A DNA stretch of 64,000 bases from Aquimarina sediminis. GTDB lineage: Bacteria; Bacteroidota; Bacteroidia; Flavobacteriales; Flavobacteriaceae. A program made the position numbers and the translations under genes. Positions 19,347 through 27,653 of the stretch are shown here, piece after piece; the first letter of the stretch is position 1, and the number at the start of each line of letters is the position of its first letter. The stretch covers positions 62,001-126,000 of the forward strand of contig NZ_POYJ01000002.1 of assembly GCF_002895435.1 (NCBI RefSeq), read 5' to 3'. The notes below the pieces were generated by a model. It had not been told where the DNA came from. It saw only the letters and a list, made by a program, of their open reading frames with translations, and did no database searches.

Positions 19347-19644
19347 ACAGTGCTCTTCACACACTTTATTCACACATTTTTTTAGTATTAGGCTTATAAT
19401 ATAATTAATACAGATGAATCAATATCTGACGTCTATGATGTCTTTTGATATCTCTGATAATGAATAGTAACCATATTAATGGAGCGGAAATAAATTTCCG
19501 CTAGCTTGCTAGTAATTATATAATAGGGAATTCTTTTAGAATTTTGATCTATCTAGTATAGATTTATAATTCGACTTGTGTTGGGGGACACAAAAAGTAT
19601 ATAATTACTTAATCCTCTTTCTGTATAGAAAGAGGATTTTTTTT
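19347..19644 (+). ncRNA. Candidate structured non-coding RNA with intrinsic terminator
   Basis: There is no reading frame here, but a row of hairpins on the plus strand. AGCGGAAA/TTTCCGCT lies at 19483-19502. CTAGC/GCTAG at 19501-19512 overlaps it as an alternative fold. AATTC/GAATT is at 19529-19543, ATCTAT/ATAGAT at 19547-19563 and TTGTGT/ACACAA with a TGGGGG loop at 19576-19593. A strong terminator stem at 19611-19638 ends the row. A promoter-like TATATTCG (one mismatch to the Bacteroidetes TAnnTTTG box) at 19333-19340 would place the start near 19347. No known RNA family was recognised. The 5' end is inferred. Confidence 0.45.
19611..19644 (+). terminator. Rho-independent terminator with no upstream protein gene
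   Basis: The 11-bp stem AATCCTCTTTC (19611-19621) pairs with GAAAGAGGATT (19628-19638) and is followed by a T-run to 19644. It lies over 300 bases after the last stop codon, at the end of the hairpin row described for the candidate ncRNA. Confidence 0.9.
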
Positions 19645-20010
19645 GAATCTATTCTGTATTTAATAGTAGTTTTATTGTTACATCTTTAAAGTTCTGTTTC
19701 TATACTCATTCCCTTAGAAACACTAAAACAAAAAGCGGAAATTTCCCTAAAAAAGTTTTTCAAAACCACTTAAAAACCTTCTTTGTATTATTAATACAAC
19801 CTTTTGTGTTGTTACTTTTACGTTTCATGTAATCCCACTAAAACATAAACTATTACTAAGATAATTTTACCTCAGACATAATAAAAACTCAATTACAAAA
19901 GACGAAAAGGCAAGGTTGTTTGTTCTAATTGTCTTTCAAGCTTACTTTTCTAGTCTTAACTAAAAAAGAAAAAATGAATAATTATCTAAAGATTTAGGTA
20001 TTTTCTCCTG

Positions 20011-20075
20011 CACATTTTTCTTCTTCTTAAACTGTTATTTCGGGAATTGAACAGATCTGAAAAAAGAAAAATGTG
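20011..20075 (+). repeat. Long inverted repeat (possible second non-coding RNA body)
   Basis: Arms CACATTTTTCTT (20011-20022) and AAGAAAAATGTG (20064-20075) are perfectly complementary. They enclose CTGTT...AACAG, which can form an inner stem. About 125 bases downstream is the terminator at 20199-20232, so this may be part of a short transcript. Confidence 0.5.
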
Positions 20076-20198
20076 TAAAAGCTCTGATCTTTGAAGAGAA
20101 CTAAGAAATTTAGTTTATTGGGTTATTCTTTATTTCTGTTATACTAAATGAAACGACAGAAACCAGAAAATTAGTTCAAATCAGATAAATCAGAGTTA

Positions 20199-20232
20199 AA
20201 AAGCCCCGTTATTCATAAAGCGGGGTTTTTCT
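20199..20232 (+). terminator. Second orphan Rho-independent terminator
   Basis: AAAGCCCCG (about 20200-20208) pairs with CGGGGTTTT (20221 onward, one G-T wobble) and is followed by further T. No protein gene precedes it within 900 bases, so it implies a separate non-coding transcript. Confidence 0.85.
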
Positions 20233-20702
20233 TATCTTTCAAACAATTCAATATTTTAATAGTAAAATCATCTGGATAGCACACCAGAAAAACCACAACA
20301 ACACAAAGGCATAACCATTATCACAACACTAATACATTGTTAAAAACCAACATTTTATCATTAAAAAAATGTATTTCGCACTTCAAATAATACATTTCAC
20401 ACTTCCAAAATAGCTCTACATGTAATACAGCTAAAATCTCATGATTTATTAAGATAAATTTACAATTGCTTAACGCAAACTCACTTAACAAGACAAGAAG
20501 TAGGGCTAAATGTCGATATTCACTTTAGCATTTGGTCTTATTTTTCTTGTCAAATTACACATGCAAACCGAACCTATTTTGTATTTCAACACTTCACCCT
20601 TAACATCTCAAAAACAATTATTTACACACTAATTATTGGGTTTATATGGATTATTAAAATATCTTTATATGATATTAAAAACACACAATAAAACTCAACG
20701 TA

Positions 20703-20801
20703 ATGAAAAATTTTAGCAAGAGGTTTTCTCTCCAATCAATGTATCTTTTCTTATTCAATTTCTCTCTAAAAAAAGAAAAGCAGTACCCTCCCCCTTTATA
20801 A
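20703..20801 (+). other. 32-codon ORF with signal-peptide-like start
   Basis: ATG at 20703 encodes MKNFSKRFSLQ followed by a short hydrophobic stretch and a lysine/proline-rich end, stopping at 20801. It is preceded by AAACTCAACGTA, similar to the leaders of the secreted genes. It could be a leader peptide or a decayed signal sequence. It is too short to assign further. Confidence 0.25.
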
Positions 20802-20871
20802 CTCATATAATTCATATTTAATTCTTAGATATTAACAACCTGTTTATATCTGACGAGGCTAATCCAAGGAA

Positions 20872-20941
20872 ATACGCTTTTCTTCAACGAACATAAGTGT
20901 ATTTCACAGATCGTCTATGCTATCATTTATAAAAAGCGTAT
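20872..20941 (+). repeat. 10-bp perfect inverted repeat in the carboxypeptidase leader
   Basis: ATACGCTTTT (20872-20881) and AAAAGCGTAT (20932-20941) are exact reverse complements with 50 bases between them. The second arm ends 27 bases before the ATG at 20969. In mRNA they would close a large stem-loop just upstream of the start, so a role in translation control is possible. Confidence 0.5.
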
Positions 20942-20968
20942 AAAAACTAACTCTTAAAAACACAAACG

Positions 20969-23900
20969 ATGAAAACTAACATTAATCTCCAAAAATCTCA
21001 TACCCCATGGATATTCATTATTTTCTTTATATGTAATGTCATTTTAACCCAAGCTCAAGAAAAATTCTATCGAGTTATTTTTGACACAAACAAAATTCAA
21101 TTAGAGACTCTTCAGGCAAAAGGGCTCGAAGTTGATCATTTTCACTATGAAAACGGAAAAGTCACTGCAGAAATTTCTCATAGCGATCTCAAATTATTGA
21201 GGAAAAGCAACATCAAATACAAAGTAAAAATTCGTAATCTTGCCAAAAAAATTCCCAGAATCAATAAAAGGATTAACAAAAGTAATGCACGGAAATCTGG
21301 GAATATCGATTCACAATTAGTTCCTTCTCCCAGTAATTTTACTTTAGGTAGTATGGGTGGGTTTCATACCCATGATGAGGCTATTGCTGCTTTGGACAAA
21401 ATGAGACAATTATACCCTCAATTAATCACCGCTAAGTCGTCTATTGGCACAAGCACACAAGACAGATCAATTTATATGGTCAAAATAAGTGATAATGCAG
21501 ACACTGATGAAAACGAAGACGAAATGCTATACACTTCTATACATCACGCCAGAGAACCTGTAGGGCTTTCGCAAAATCTTTTTTATATGTGGTATCTATT
21601 AGAGAATTATAATTCTGATCCGGAAATAAAAATATTAGTTGATAATACAGAATTGTATTTTGTCCCTATTATTAATCCTGATGGTTATATCTATAACCAA
21701 CAAACCAATCCTAATGGTGGTGGATACTGGAGAAAAAACAGACGTAACAATGGTGGAACATATGGAGTTGATCTCAATCGTAATTACGGTTACCAATGGG
21801 CTGCTCCAGGTGGATCATCTTCTAACCCAGGTAGTGACTCCTATCATGGAACATCAAAGTTTTCTGAGCCAGAAACACAAGCTATGCGAGATTTTGTAAA
21901 TCAGCATAATTTTGTAGCAGCTCTAAACTATCATTCTTTTAGCAATCTTTTAATCCATCCCTGGGGATACAAAGCCAATACCTTTACTCCTGATCAGAAT
22001 ACATTTGTAAAAACTTGCACCTATATGACAGAAGAGAATTCGTATGTATACGGTACTCCAAATCAAACTGTAGGATATACAGCTGGTGGAAGCTCTGATG
22101 ATTGGATGTACGGAGAACAGAGTTCTAAACCCAAGATTTTTGCTATGACTCCAGAAGTAGGATCTTCGAATGATGGATTCTGGCCTGCTTCTAGTAGGAT
22201 TATACCACTTTGTAACGAGGTATATCCTTTTAATATCAAGATACTACGAATGGCTACAAAATACGCAAAAGTAACTCCCGACAATGCAAACCAAACGATA
22301 ACAACTACGTCTGGAACAATAGGATATTCTATCAAAAGATTTAGTCTTGCTCAAGCCAACTGGACTGTTAGTTTATCTTCAAACTCTTCATATATATCTT
22401 CTCTGGGTCAGCCAAAACAATACACTAATTTAACTCTTTTAGGAACTGATACCGGAGCCATTGATTTTCAATTAAAAACTACTACACCAACAGGAACTCA
22501 AGTCCCTATAACTATTACTGTACATAATGGTACCTGGGAATATACCACAAACGTTACTATTACTTATAATGGTGGATCAAACACTTGTACCGCTATAGTA
22601 CCCACGGGAGTAACTTCTTCTAATATATCCGCCAATGCAGCAACGATCAACTGGAACACAGTATCTAATGCAATTTATGATCTACGGTATCGCCAAATCG
22701 GAACTTCTTCTTGGGTTACTTCTTCTGAAAACGGAACTTCTAAAACTATTTCTGGTTTAACAGCTTCAACCTCTTATGAGGTACAGGTAAGGAGTAAATG
22801 TGCAGATGGAACTACTTCTAATTATAGTAGTTCTGCAAACTTTACAACTACCGGTGATAATCCAATAACCTACTGCCCATCGAACGGAAAAACGACTTCT
22901 GATGAATATATAGGTAAAGTAGTTCTAGGAACTATCAATAAAACATCTGCTGCAGGAGCTGGTGGGTATAGTGATTTTACAGCAGAATCTACCAATCTCA
23001 CTAAAGGAGATTCCAACACTATAACCATTACCCCAACATGGACAGGAACTCGATACAATGAAGGGTATTCTGTATGGGTTGATTACAATCAAGATGGTGA
23101 TTTTGCTGATACAGGAGAACAAGTATGGACAAAAGCCGCCTCTAAAACTACTCCTGTAAGTGGTAACTTTTCTGTACCAGCCAATGCCAAAGAAGGAAAC
23201 ACCAGAATGAGAGTATCTATGAAGTATAATGGAATCCCAACTCCTTGTGAATCTTTTCAGTATGGTGAGGTAGAAGATTATACTGTTGTAATCGGTGGAT
23301 CTGGTGGTGGAGACAATCAAGCTCCTTCTATCCCTACTGGAGTAACGGCCACTAATATTGCAGAAACATCACTTACACTATCCTGGAACGCATCATCGGA
23401 TAATGTAGCTGTAACTGGATATGATATCTATAATGGAAATACCGTTGTAACTTCTGTTTCGGGGACAACTGCTAACATTACTGGCTTAACAGCGAATACA
23501 GCTTATCAGTTTAGTATCAAAGCCAAAGATGCAGCAGGAAACGTATCTGCAGCAAGTACTGTGGTTAATGTTACTACTATAGGAGGACCTAGCAGCTTTG
23601 ATGTAAAATTGCGGATTACTTTTGACAGGTATCCAGAAGAAACCAGTTGGGAAATCAAAAACTCAAACAATCAAATAGTGCATTCTGGAGGAACCTATGG
23701 ATCTCAGCCAGATAATTCGACTATTAACATCACTAAAACTTTAGATGCCGGATGCTATACTTTAGTGTTTAAGGATACATATGGTGATGGTATTTGTTGT
23801 AGTTACGGTAATGGTTCTTATGAACTAACCAATGTAGCTACCAGTACAATCTTAGCTTCTGGAGGATCTTTTACATCTCTAGACACCAAAAACTTCTGTG

Positions 23901-24178
23901 TAGGAACAACCTCAAACAAGTTTAATGATGAGTTAAAAACCGATACGAAAAGTCCGGACTTTTTAATTTACCCGAGTCCTGCAAAAGATTTTATCATAAT
24001 CCAAATGAATAATGCTAATGATTCAACCTATAGGATAGTAAATCAAATTGGGAAAGAAGTAAGAAAAGGGAACACTTCTGACAGGAAAATAGAATTAAAA
24101 GGGTTGTCGTCTGGGGTATACTTTATTTCTGTTTCAACAGGTGCTAAAACCCTAACTAAAAAATTCATTTTACGATAA
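20969..24178 (+). CDS. Secreted M14 zinc carboxypeptidase with FN3-GEVED-FN3 modules and T9SS sorting domain
   Basis: A 1069-residue extracellular metallopeptidase. After a signal peptide (about residues 1-29) and propeptide comes the M14 domain (about 128-437). The zinc ligands are His193 and Glu196 (H-H-A-R-E-P) and His322 (N-Y-H-S-F-S). The substrate arginine region is K-N-R-R-N...V-D-L-N-R-N-Y-G, and the catalytic Glu396 lies in T-P-E-V-G. Downstream are a beta domain (about 445-537), FN3 (about 540-627), GEVED (about 630-775), FN3 (about 783-870), the CUB-like Y-G-D-G-I-C-C domain (about 876-980) and a T9SS type A sorting domain (about 995-1069). It probably trims peptides released by secreted proteases such as the one at 6238, with which it shares its tail modules. 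A 1.7 kb non-coding region precedes it. Confidence 0.93.
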   Translation: MKTNINLQKSHTPWIFIIFFICNVILTQAQEKFYRVIFDTNKIQLETLQAKGLEVDHFHYENGKVTAEISHSDLKLLRKSNIKYKVKIRNLAKKIPRINKRINKSNARKSGNIDSQLVPSPSNFTLGSMGGFHTHDEAIAALDKMRQLYPQLITAKSSIGTSTQDRSIYMVKISDNADTDENEDEMLYTSIHHAREPVGLSQNLFYMWYLLENYNSDPEIKILVDNTELYFVPIINPDGYIYNQQTNPNGGGYWRKNRRNNGGTYGVDLNRNYGYQWAAPGGSSSNPGSDSYHGTSKFSEPETQAMRDFVNQHNFVAALNYHSFSNLLIHPWGYKANTFTPDQNTFVKTCTYMTEENSYVYGTPNQTVGYTAGGSSDDWMYGEQSSKPKIFAMTPEVGSSNDGFWPASSRIIPLCNEVYPFNIKILRMATKYAKVTPDNANQTITTTSGTIGYSIKRFSLAQANWTVSLSSNSSYISSLGQPKQYTNLTLLGTDTGAIDFQLKTTTPTGTQVPITITVHNGTWEYTTNVTITYNGGSNTCTAIVPTGVTSSNISANAATINWNTVSNAIYDLRYRQIGTSSWVTSSENGTSKTISGLTASTSYEVQVRSKCADGTTSNYSSSANFTTTGDNPITYCPSNGKTTSDEYIGKVVLGTINKTSAAGAGGYSDFTAESTNLTKGDSNTITITPTWTGTRYNEGYSVWVDYNQDGDFADTGEQVWTKAASKTTPVSGNFSVPANAKEGNTRMRVSMKYNGIPTPCESFQYGEVEDYTVVIGGSGGGDNQAPSIPTGVTATNIAETSLTLSWNASSDNVAVTGYDIYNGNTVVTSVSGTTANITGLTANTAYQFSIKAKDAAGNVSAASTVVNVTTIGGPSSFDVKLRITFDRYPEETSWEIKNSNNQIVHSGGTYGSQPDNSTINITKTLDAGCYTLVFKDTYGDGICCSYGNGSYELTNVATSTILASGGSFTSLDTKNFCVGTTSNKFNDELKTDTKSPDFLIYPSPAKDFIIIQMNNANDSTYRIVNQIGKEVRKGNTSDRKIELKGLSSGVYFISVSTGAKTLTKKFILR

Positions 24179-24213
24179 TTTAATCTCATATTCTGTTTTA
24201 AAACATGATATAC

Positions 24214-24243
24214 AGCCCCATCTACTCCCTAGGTGGGGCTTTT
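24214..24243 (+). terminator. Probable terminator after the carboxypeptidase gene
   Basis: AGCCCCATC (24214-24222) pairs with GGTGGGGCT (24232-24240, one G-T wobble) around a 9-base loop and is followed by a short T-run. It lies 36 bases after the stop codon. Confidence 0.8.
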
Positions 24244-24433
24244 ATAACATCTAAAAATAATTTTGCTTAAAAACATTTGTTCATATCTATAGAATCAGTA
24301 TCTTAGTTATGTTACTTCGTAGACACTTTCCCTTCCGTCATATTTATGTTAACTATGTAATAGGATTTGTTTTCTTTTATCATATTATGCGTTTTTTAAC
24401 CAACTATGTATTCTACATAAAAAAACTAAAAAA

Positions 24434-25042
24434 ATGATCACACCACCTATAGAAAAGCTACTTACCGTAATGGATCAAAAAGGGTATCGGGTATACAATA
24501 CTCCAACGGTAGATTGGAACCTTAATATTGTAGGGATTCGGAATAAAAGCCTTGTTCCAGACAAATTTGACGACACCTTGATCATTTTTCATAATTTTAT
24601 GGATCATTGGTATATTACCTATTATCCTATCACTACAGATCCTAGTGTCTTTTATCTAAAAAAACCACTAAATTCTAAAGGAACTGCTATCCTACTTGAG
24701 GGTCAATATAAGGGTGTGTATAAGATTGACAAACATAATAATAGATATTATGCTCTTTGCCAAAGATTAGGAGATGTTTCTGTCTATAGAGATAACGACA
24801 AAAATGGCACTTTAGCATTACAGCCCGAAACCATACAAACTGGAAGTTTTGGCATAAATATTCATAAAGGACCAAAAAACGGAAATTGGGGCACTGATAA
24901 CAATCCGGCTTACTCAGCAGGTTGTCAAGTATTTGCAGACTCAAGACATTTTAATGAATTTATGAATACTTGCAAGAATGGTAAAAAAGCTTTTGGAAAC
25001 AAATTTACCTATACCCTTCTTAATGAAAAAGATCTGGAATAA
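24434..25042 (+). CDS. Unrecognised protein with L,D-transpeptidase-like H-x-G...S-x-G-C motif
   Basis: A 202-residue protein without signal peptide or membrane helix. The last third contains N-I-H-K-G-P followed, 15-20 residues later, by Y-S-A-G-C-Q-V-F. This order (histidine-glycine, then serine-x-glycine-cysteine) resembles the catalytic pattern of YkuD-type L,D-transpeptidases and related cysteine peptidases. The usual arginine after the cysteine is replaced by Gln-Val. The middle has strands typical of a beta-rich fold. Lack of export signal is odd for a peptidoglycan enzyme and could point to a lysis- or toxin-like use. The assignment is tentative. Confidence 0.6.
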   Translation: MITPPIEKLLTVMDQKGYRVYNTPTVDWNLNIVGIRNKSLVPDKFDDTLIIFHNFMDHWYITYYPITTDPSVFYLKKPLNSKGTAILLEGQYKGVYKIDKHNNRYYALCQRLGDVSVYRDNDKNGTLALQPETIQTGSFGINIHKGPKNGNWGTDNNPAYSAGCQVFADSRHFNEFMNTCKNGKKAFGNKFTYTLLNEKDLE

Positions 25043-25168
25043 AGAACTATTACCCCCATCTTCAACTTGACTTCGTATACATTACGTCAAAATCAGAAGC
25101 CTTATGGAATAAGAAAGGACATGCTTCCTTTCTTTTCCATTGTAAGATCATTTTTTTTCATTATTAGA

Positions 25169-25882
25169 TTATACAGAAATAACTTCATCTTCCTGTAGCA
25201 ATTCCTCTTGTCTCAAACGAAGCAAAATCTGCGCAACAGCAACAGTATCCTTCTCACAATAGATAATAATACGATCGATATCTTCTTCTTCATAAAAAAC
25301 ATCACGCACCTGACTCCCATCAATATCATCCTTTGGCGAAGGGATTCCTAAAATGTTAGTCAGTAGTTTTAAAGAGGTATAATGCTTATAATCTCCAAAT
25401 TTCCATAAATCTAATGTATCTAGATGAGCTACTTCCCATGGTTTTTTCCCAAATAAATTAAGCTTGTTAGGTAATGCTATGTTATGAATAATCATCCTAC
25501 GGGCGATATAGGGAAAATCAAATTCTTTTCCATTATGTGCACAAAGTAAGTGATGTGGTCTGTTATAATGTGTTTCAATGAGGTTTTTAAAATCTAGTAA
25601 TAGTTGCTCTTCTTCTCCATAAAAAGAAGTTGTTCTAAAAGATCTGATTTCTCCTTTAAAGGTAAAATACCCAACCGATATGCATACAATTTTTCCAAAT
25701 TCTGCCCATATTCCTGCTCGCTCATAAAACTCTTGGGGAGAAAATTCTTCTTTGCGCTGATATTTGGTCTTTTCAGCCCATAAATATTTTGTTTCTTCAT
25801 CTAGGTTTTCAAAATCCTTATGTTCAGGAACTGTTTCTATATCCAGAAACAGAATATGTTCTAAATTAAGTTTAAGAAGCAT
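25169..25882 (-). CDS. 3'-5' exonuclease, DnaQ/PolB-exo-like (RNase H fold)
   Basis: A 237-residue cytoplasmic nuclease of the predicted PolB-like 3'-5' exonuclease family. The catalytic motifs are visible: Exo I L-D-I-E-T (residues about 13-17), Exo II H-N-G-K-E-F-D-F-P (about 115-123) and Exo III Y-C-E-K-D-T-V-A (about 207-214). These give the D-E-D-D-type metal-binding residues. It probably trims DNA or RNA ends in repair. It is the second gene of an operon: its start lies inside the last 11 bases of the serine hydrolase gene, so translation is coupled. No polymerase domain is present. Confidence 0.87.
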   Translation of the reverse strand: MLLKLNLEHILFLDIETVPEHKDFENLDEETKYLWAEKTKYQRKEEFSPQEFYERAGIWAEFGKIVCISVGYFTFKGEIRSFRTTSFYGEEEQLLLDFKNLIETHYNRPHHLLCAHNGKEFDFPYIARRMIIHNIALPNKLNLFGKKPWEVAHLDTLDLWKFGDYKHYTSLKLLTNILGIPSPKDDIDGSQVRDVFYEEEDIDRIIIYCEKDTVAVAQILLRLRQEELLQEDEVISV

Positions 25883-27038
25883 TTTTTAACATTTTATAGG
25901 CTTCTTCAATATATACATAAAAATCCTCTGTAAAGGGTTTCCCAGGCACAAAACTACCTCGATTATGACCCAATCGTACAATCATGATATCATCTTCGGG
26001 GATACAAATTACATATTGCCCCAAAATACCTCTCATGGCAAATATTTTCTTACCCAAATGATTCGATAGCCAAAATCCGTACCCATATTCAGGATCTTCT
26101 TCAAATCTTGGTTTTGTTGCCATTTCAGTAAATTCTGCAGGCAATAATTGCTCTCCTGCAAAGACACCTTTATTTTTAAATAGCATCCCAAAGCGTGCAA
26201 AATCTCTTGCATTACTCGTTATACAACAATATGCTTTTTCCATTCCACTATCACTACTATCCAGTTGCCACATTGCCGGTTTATGCATTCCCAAAGGTTT
26301 CCAAAAGCTTTGGCTTAGATACGATGATAAACTTTGCCCGGTTGCTTTCTCGATCACCATACCCAAGAGTTGAGTATTCCCGCTTAAATACTCAAATCTT
26401 TGCCCTGGTTCTTTAATAACATCCAACCCTAACATTACATCCCTGATATTAGGATCATAATATGCTCTAGCTGTAATAGAAAATGGGCTGGTATAATGCT
26501 CTGTCCAATTGAGTCCAGATGACATAGAGGAGAGATCTCCTACAGTTGTCTTTGCTGCCAAACCTTTAGAAAATTCTGGTAAAAAATCTCCAACTGGCTG
26601 ATTCAGGTTTTTTATATGCCCATCCATTATGGCTTTTCCTAACAAACCTGTTACTATACTTTTTGCCATAGAAAAAGAATTGGTCTTAGAATCTGCATCA
26701 AATCCTTCGGCATAATTCTCATACCATATGCTATCATTCTTAACAATCATAAATGCTACCGTACCTAATTGTTCATTAACCGCATTGAGTCTTTCTGTAG
26801 ATTGTACCTTGTTATATGCTTGATGAGTTGCCCAGGCAATTGTCCCATTCCCTTTTTCTACGGTACGGTTATCAAAATAAGAGTAGTCATCAATGTATGC
26901 TGTAGTATGCCCTGTCATATACACTACTCTAACTCCTTTGAGGATATAATCATAATCAAAAATATACAACAATGCCACACAGAGTAAAATAACAGTGAGG
27001 AGTCCTTTAATAAATTTTTTGAGTATACGTTTTATCAT
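25872..27038 (-). CDS. Serine hydrolase, beta-lactamase class C / NylB-like family
   Basis: A 388-residue protein with an N-terminal membrane anchor (about residues 10-27) and a beta-lactamase-related (EstB/NylB-like) domain facing the periplasm. The catalytic S-x-x-K is S-M-A-K (Ser123, Lys126). The tyrosine motif is Y217 in F-E-Y-L-S-G-N. The C-terminal part has M-R-G-I-L-G-Q-Y-V-I-C-I-P. Relatives are esterases, D-amino peptidases or 6-aminohexanoate hydrolases, and true beta-lactamase activity is unlikely. It overlaps the downstream exonuclease gene by 11 bp. The functional link between them is not obvious. Confidence 0.88.
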   Translation of the reverse strand: MIKRILKKFIKGLLTVILLCVALLYIFDYDYILKGVRVVYMTGHTTAYIDDYSYFDNRTVEKGNGTIAWATHQAYNKVQSTERLNAVNEQLGTVAFMIVKNDSIWYENYAEGFDADSKTNSFSMAKSIVTGLLGKAIMDGHIKNLNQPVGDFLPEFSKGLAAKTTVGDLSSMSSGLNWTEHYTSPFSITARAYYDPNIRDVMLGLDVIKEPGQRFEYLSGNTQLLGMVIEKATGQSLSSYLSQSFWKPLGMHKPAMWQLDSSDSGMEKAYCCITSNARDFARFGMLFKNKGVFAGEQLLPAEFTEMATKPRFEEDPEYGYGFWLSNHLGKKIFAMRGILGQYVICIPEDDIMIVRLGHNRGSFVPGKPFTEDFYVYIEEAYKMLKNAS

Positions 27039-27173
27039 TTCTGTAGAAATTATGTTGGTATGAAAGTATAATACTGGTTTAGCTAATGTATGAAATTTAA
27101 AAACATTTTCTAACCTCAGAAATCGACCTATAAAATTTTAAAAAATTACATAGATCAAAATGACAAAAATTCC

Positions 27174-27653
27174 TTAAAATAGAGACTGTTGTTTTACAGG
27201 ATTCTCATGATTAAGTAACCATTTTTTTCTCCATAGCCCACCTGCATAACCGGTTAAAGAGCCATCACTACCAATAACTCGATGACAAGGTACAATAATC
27301 CATAATGGGTTCTTCCCATTAGCACTCGCTGCTGCACGTATTGTTTTTGGATCTCCTAATCTTTTGGCAATATCAAGATAGGATACTGTTTTACCAAACG
27401 GGATTTTGAGCAACTCATTCCATACTCTTTTCTGAAAATCGGTTCCAGAAGGGTTTAAGGTAAGGTCAAAATCGGTACGCCTACCTTTAAAGTATTCATT
27501 AAGTTGGGAAACCGCTTTTTGCAAGTGTTCTGGAATCTCTGTAGAGGGAGTATGTTTTGATTCTTTGGTAACAGAAACACTTGTAATGCCATTTTTATCA
27601 CCGGATATAGTGGCAATTCCTAGTGGGGTTTCTATACATACCTCATCAATCAT
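27174..27653 (-). CDS. ogt: Methylated-DNA-protein-cysteine methyltransferase
   Basis: A 159-residue suicide repair enzyme that removes alkyl groups from O6-alkylguanine. The active-site P-C-H-R-V (Cys123) is followed by the conserved Y-A-G-G-L-W-R-K-x-W-L-L. The helix-turn-helix with R-A-A-A-S-A-N-G-K-N-P is intact. The N-terminal domain is short and lacks an Ada-type zinc site, so it is a stand-alone Ogt/MGMT. The start overlaps the stop of the CNNM/CBS gene by 4 bp, so the two are co-translated. Confidence 0.94.
   Translation of the reverse strand: MIDEVCIETPLGIATISGDKNGITSVSVTKESKHTPSTEIPEHLQKAVSQLNEYFKGRRTDFDLTLNPSGTDFQKRVWNELLKIPFGKTVSYLDIAKRLGDPKTIRAAASANGKNPLWIIVPCHRVIGSDGSLTGYAGGLWRKKWLLNHENPVKQQSLF

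Larger units (their letters stand above)
19645..20968 (+). other. Non-coding region with a second terminator, long hairpins and repeats
   Basis: No gene of normal size was found. It holds a 12-bp inverted repeat (CACATTTTTCTT at 20011-20022, AAGAAAAATGTG at 20064-20075) around an inner CTGTT/AACAG hairpin. A terminator follows at 20199-20232. A tandem imperfect repeat (ATGTATTTCGCACTTCAAA at 20369-20387, AATACATTTCACACTTCCAA from 20389) comes next. An inverted repeat with GACAAGAA (20492-20499) and TTCTTGTC (20544-20551) arms is followed by a 32-codon ORF at 20703 and a 10-bp inverted repeat just before the carboxypeptidase start. The last 300 bases or so are probably that gene's promoter and leader. 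Confidence 0.5.

Noticed and set aside
19347..19644. RNase P RNA or tmRNA
   Set aside because: The conserved core sequences of RNase P RNA and the tRNA-like ends and tag frame of tmRNA are not seen.
20150..20232. tracrRNA-like look (paired segments followed by a terminator)
   Set aside because: There is no CRISPR array, no cas gene and no anti-repeat partner anywhere in the window.
22925..23320. 131-codon frame on the minus strand
   Set aside because: It lies wholly inside the M14 carboxypeptidase gene, in the region coding for the GEVED domain. Its composition shows no domain, and the plus-strand protein is certain.
25872..27038. True class C beta-lactamase
   Set aside because: The S-x-x-K is present, but the Y-x-N and K-T-G motifs are not in standard form, and the protein has an N-terminal anchor, which fits the EstB/NylB-like hydrolases better.
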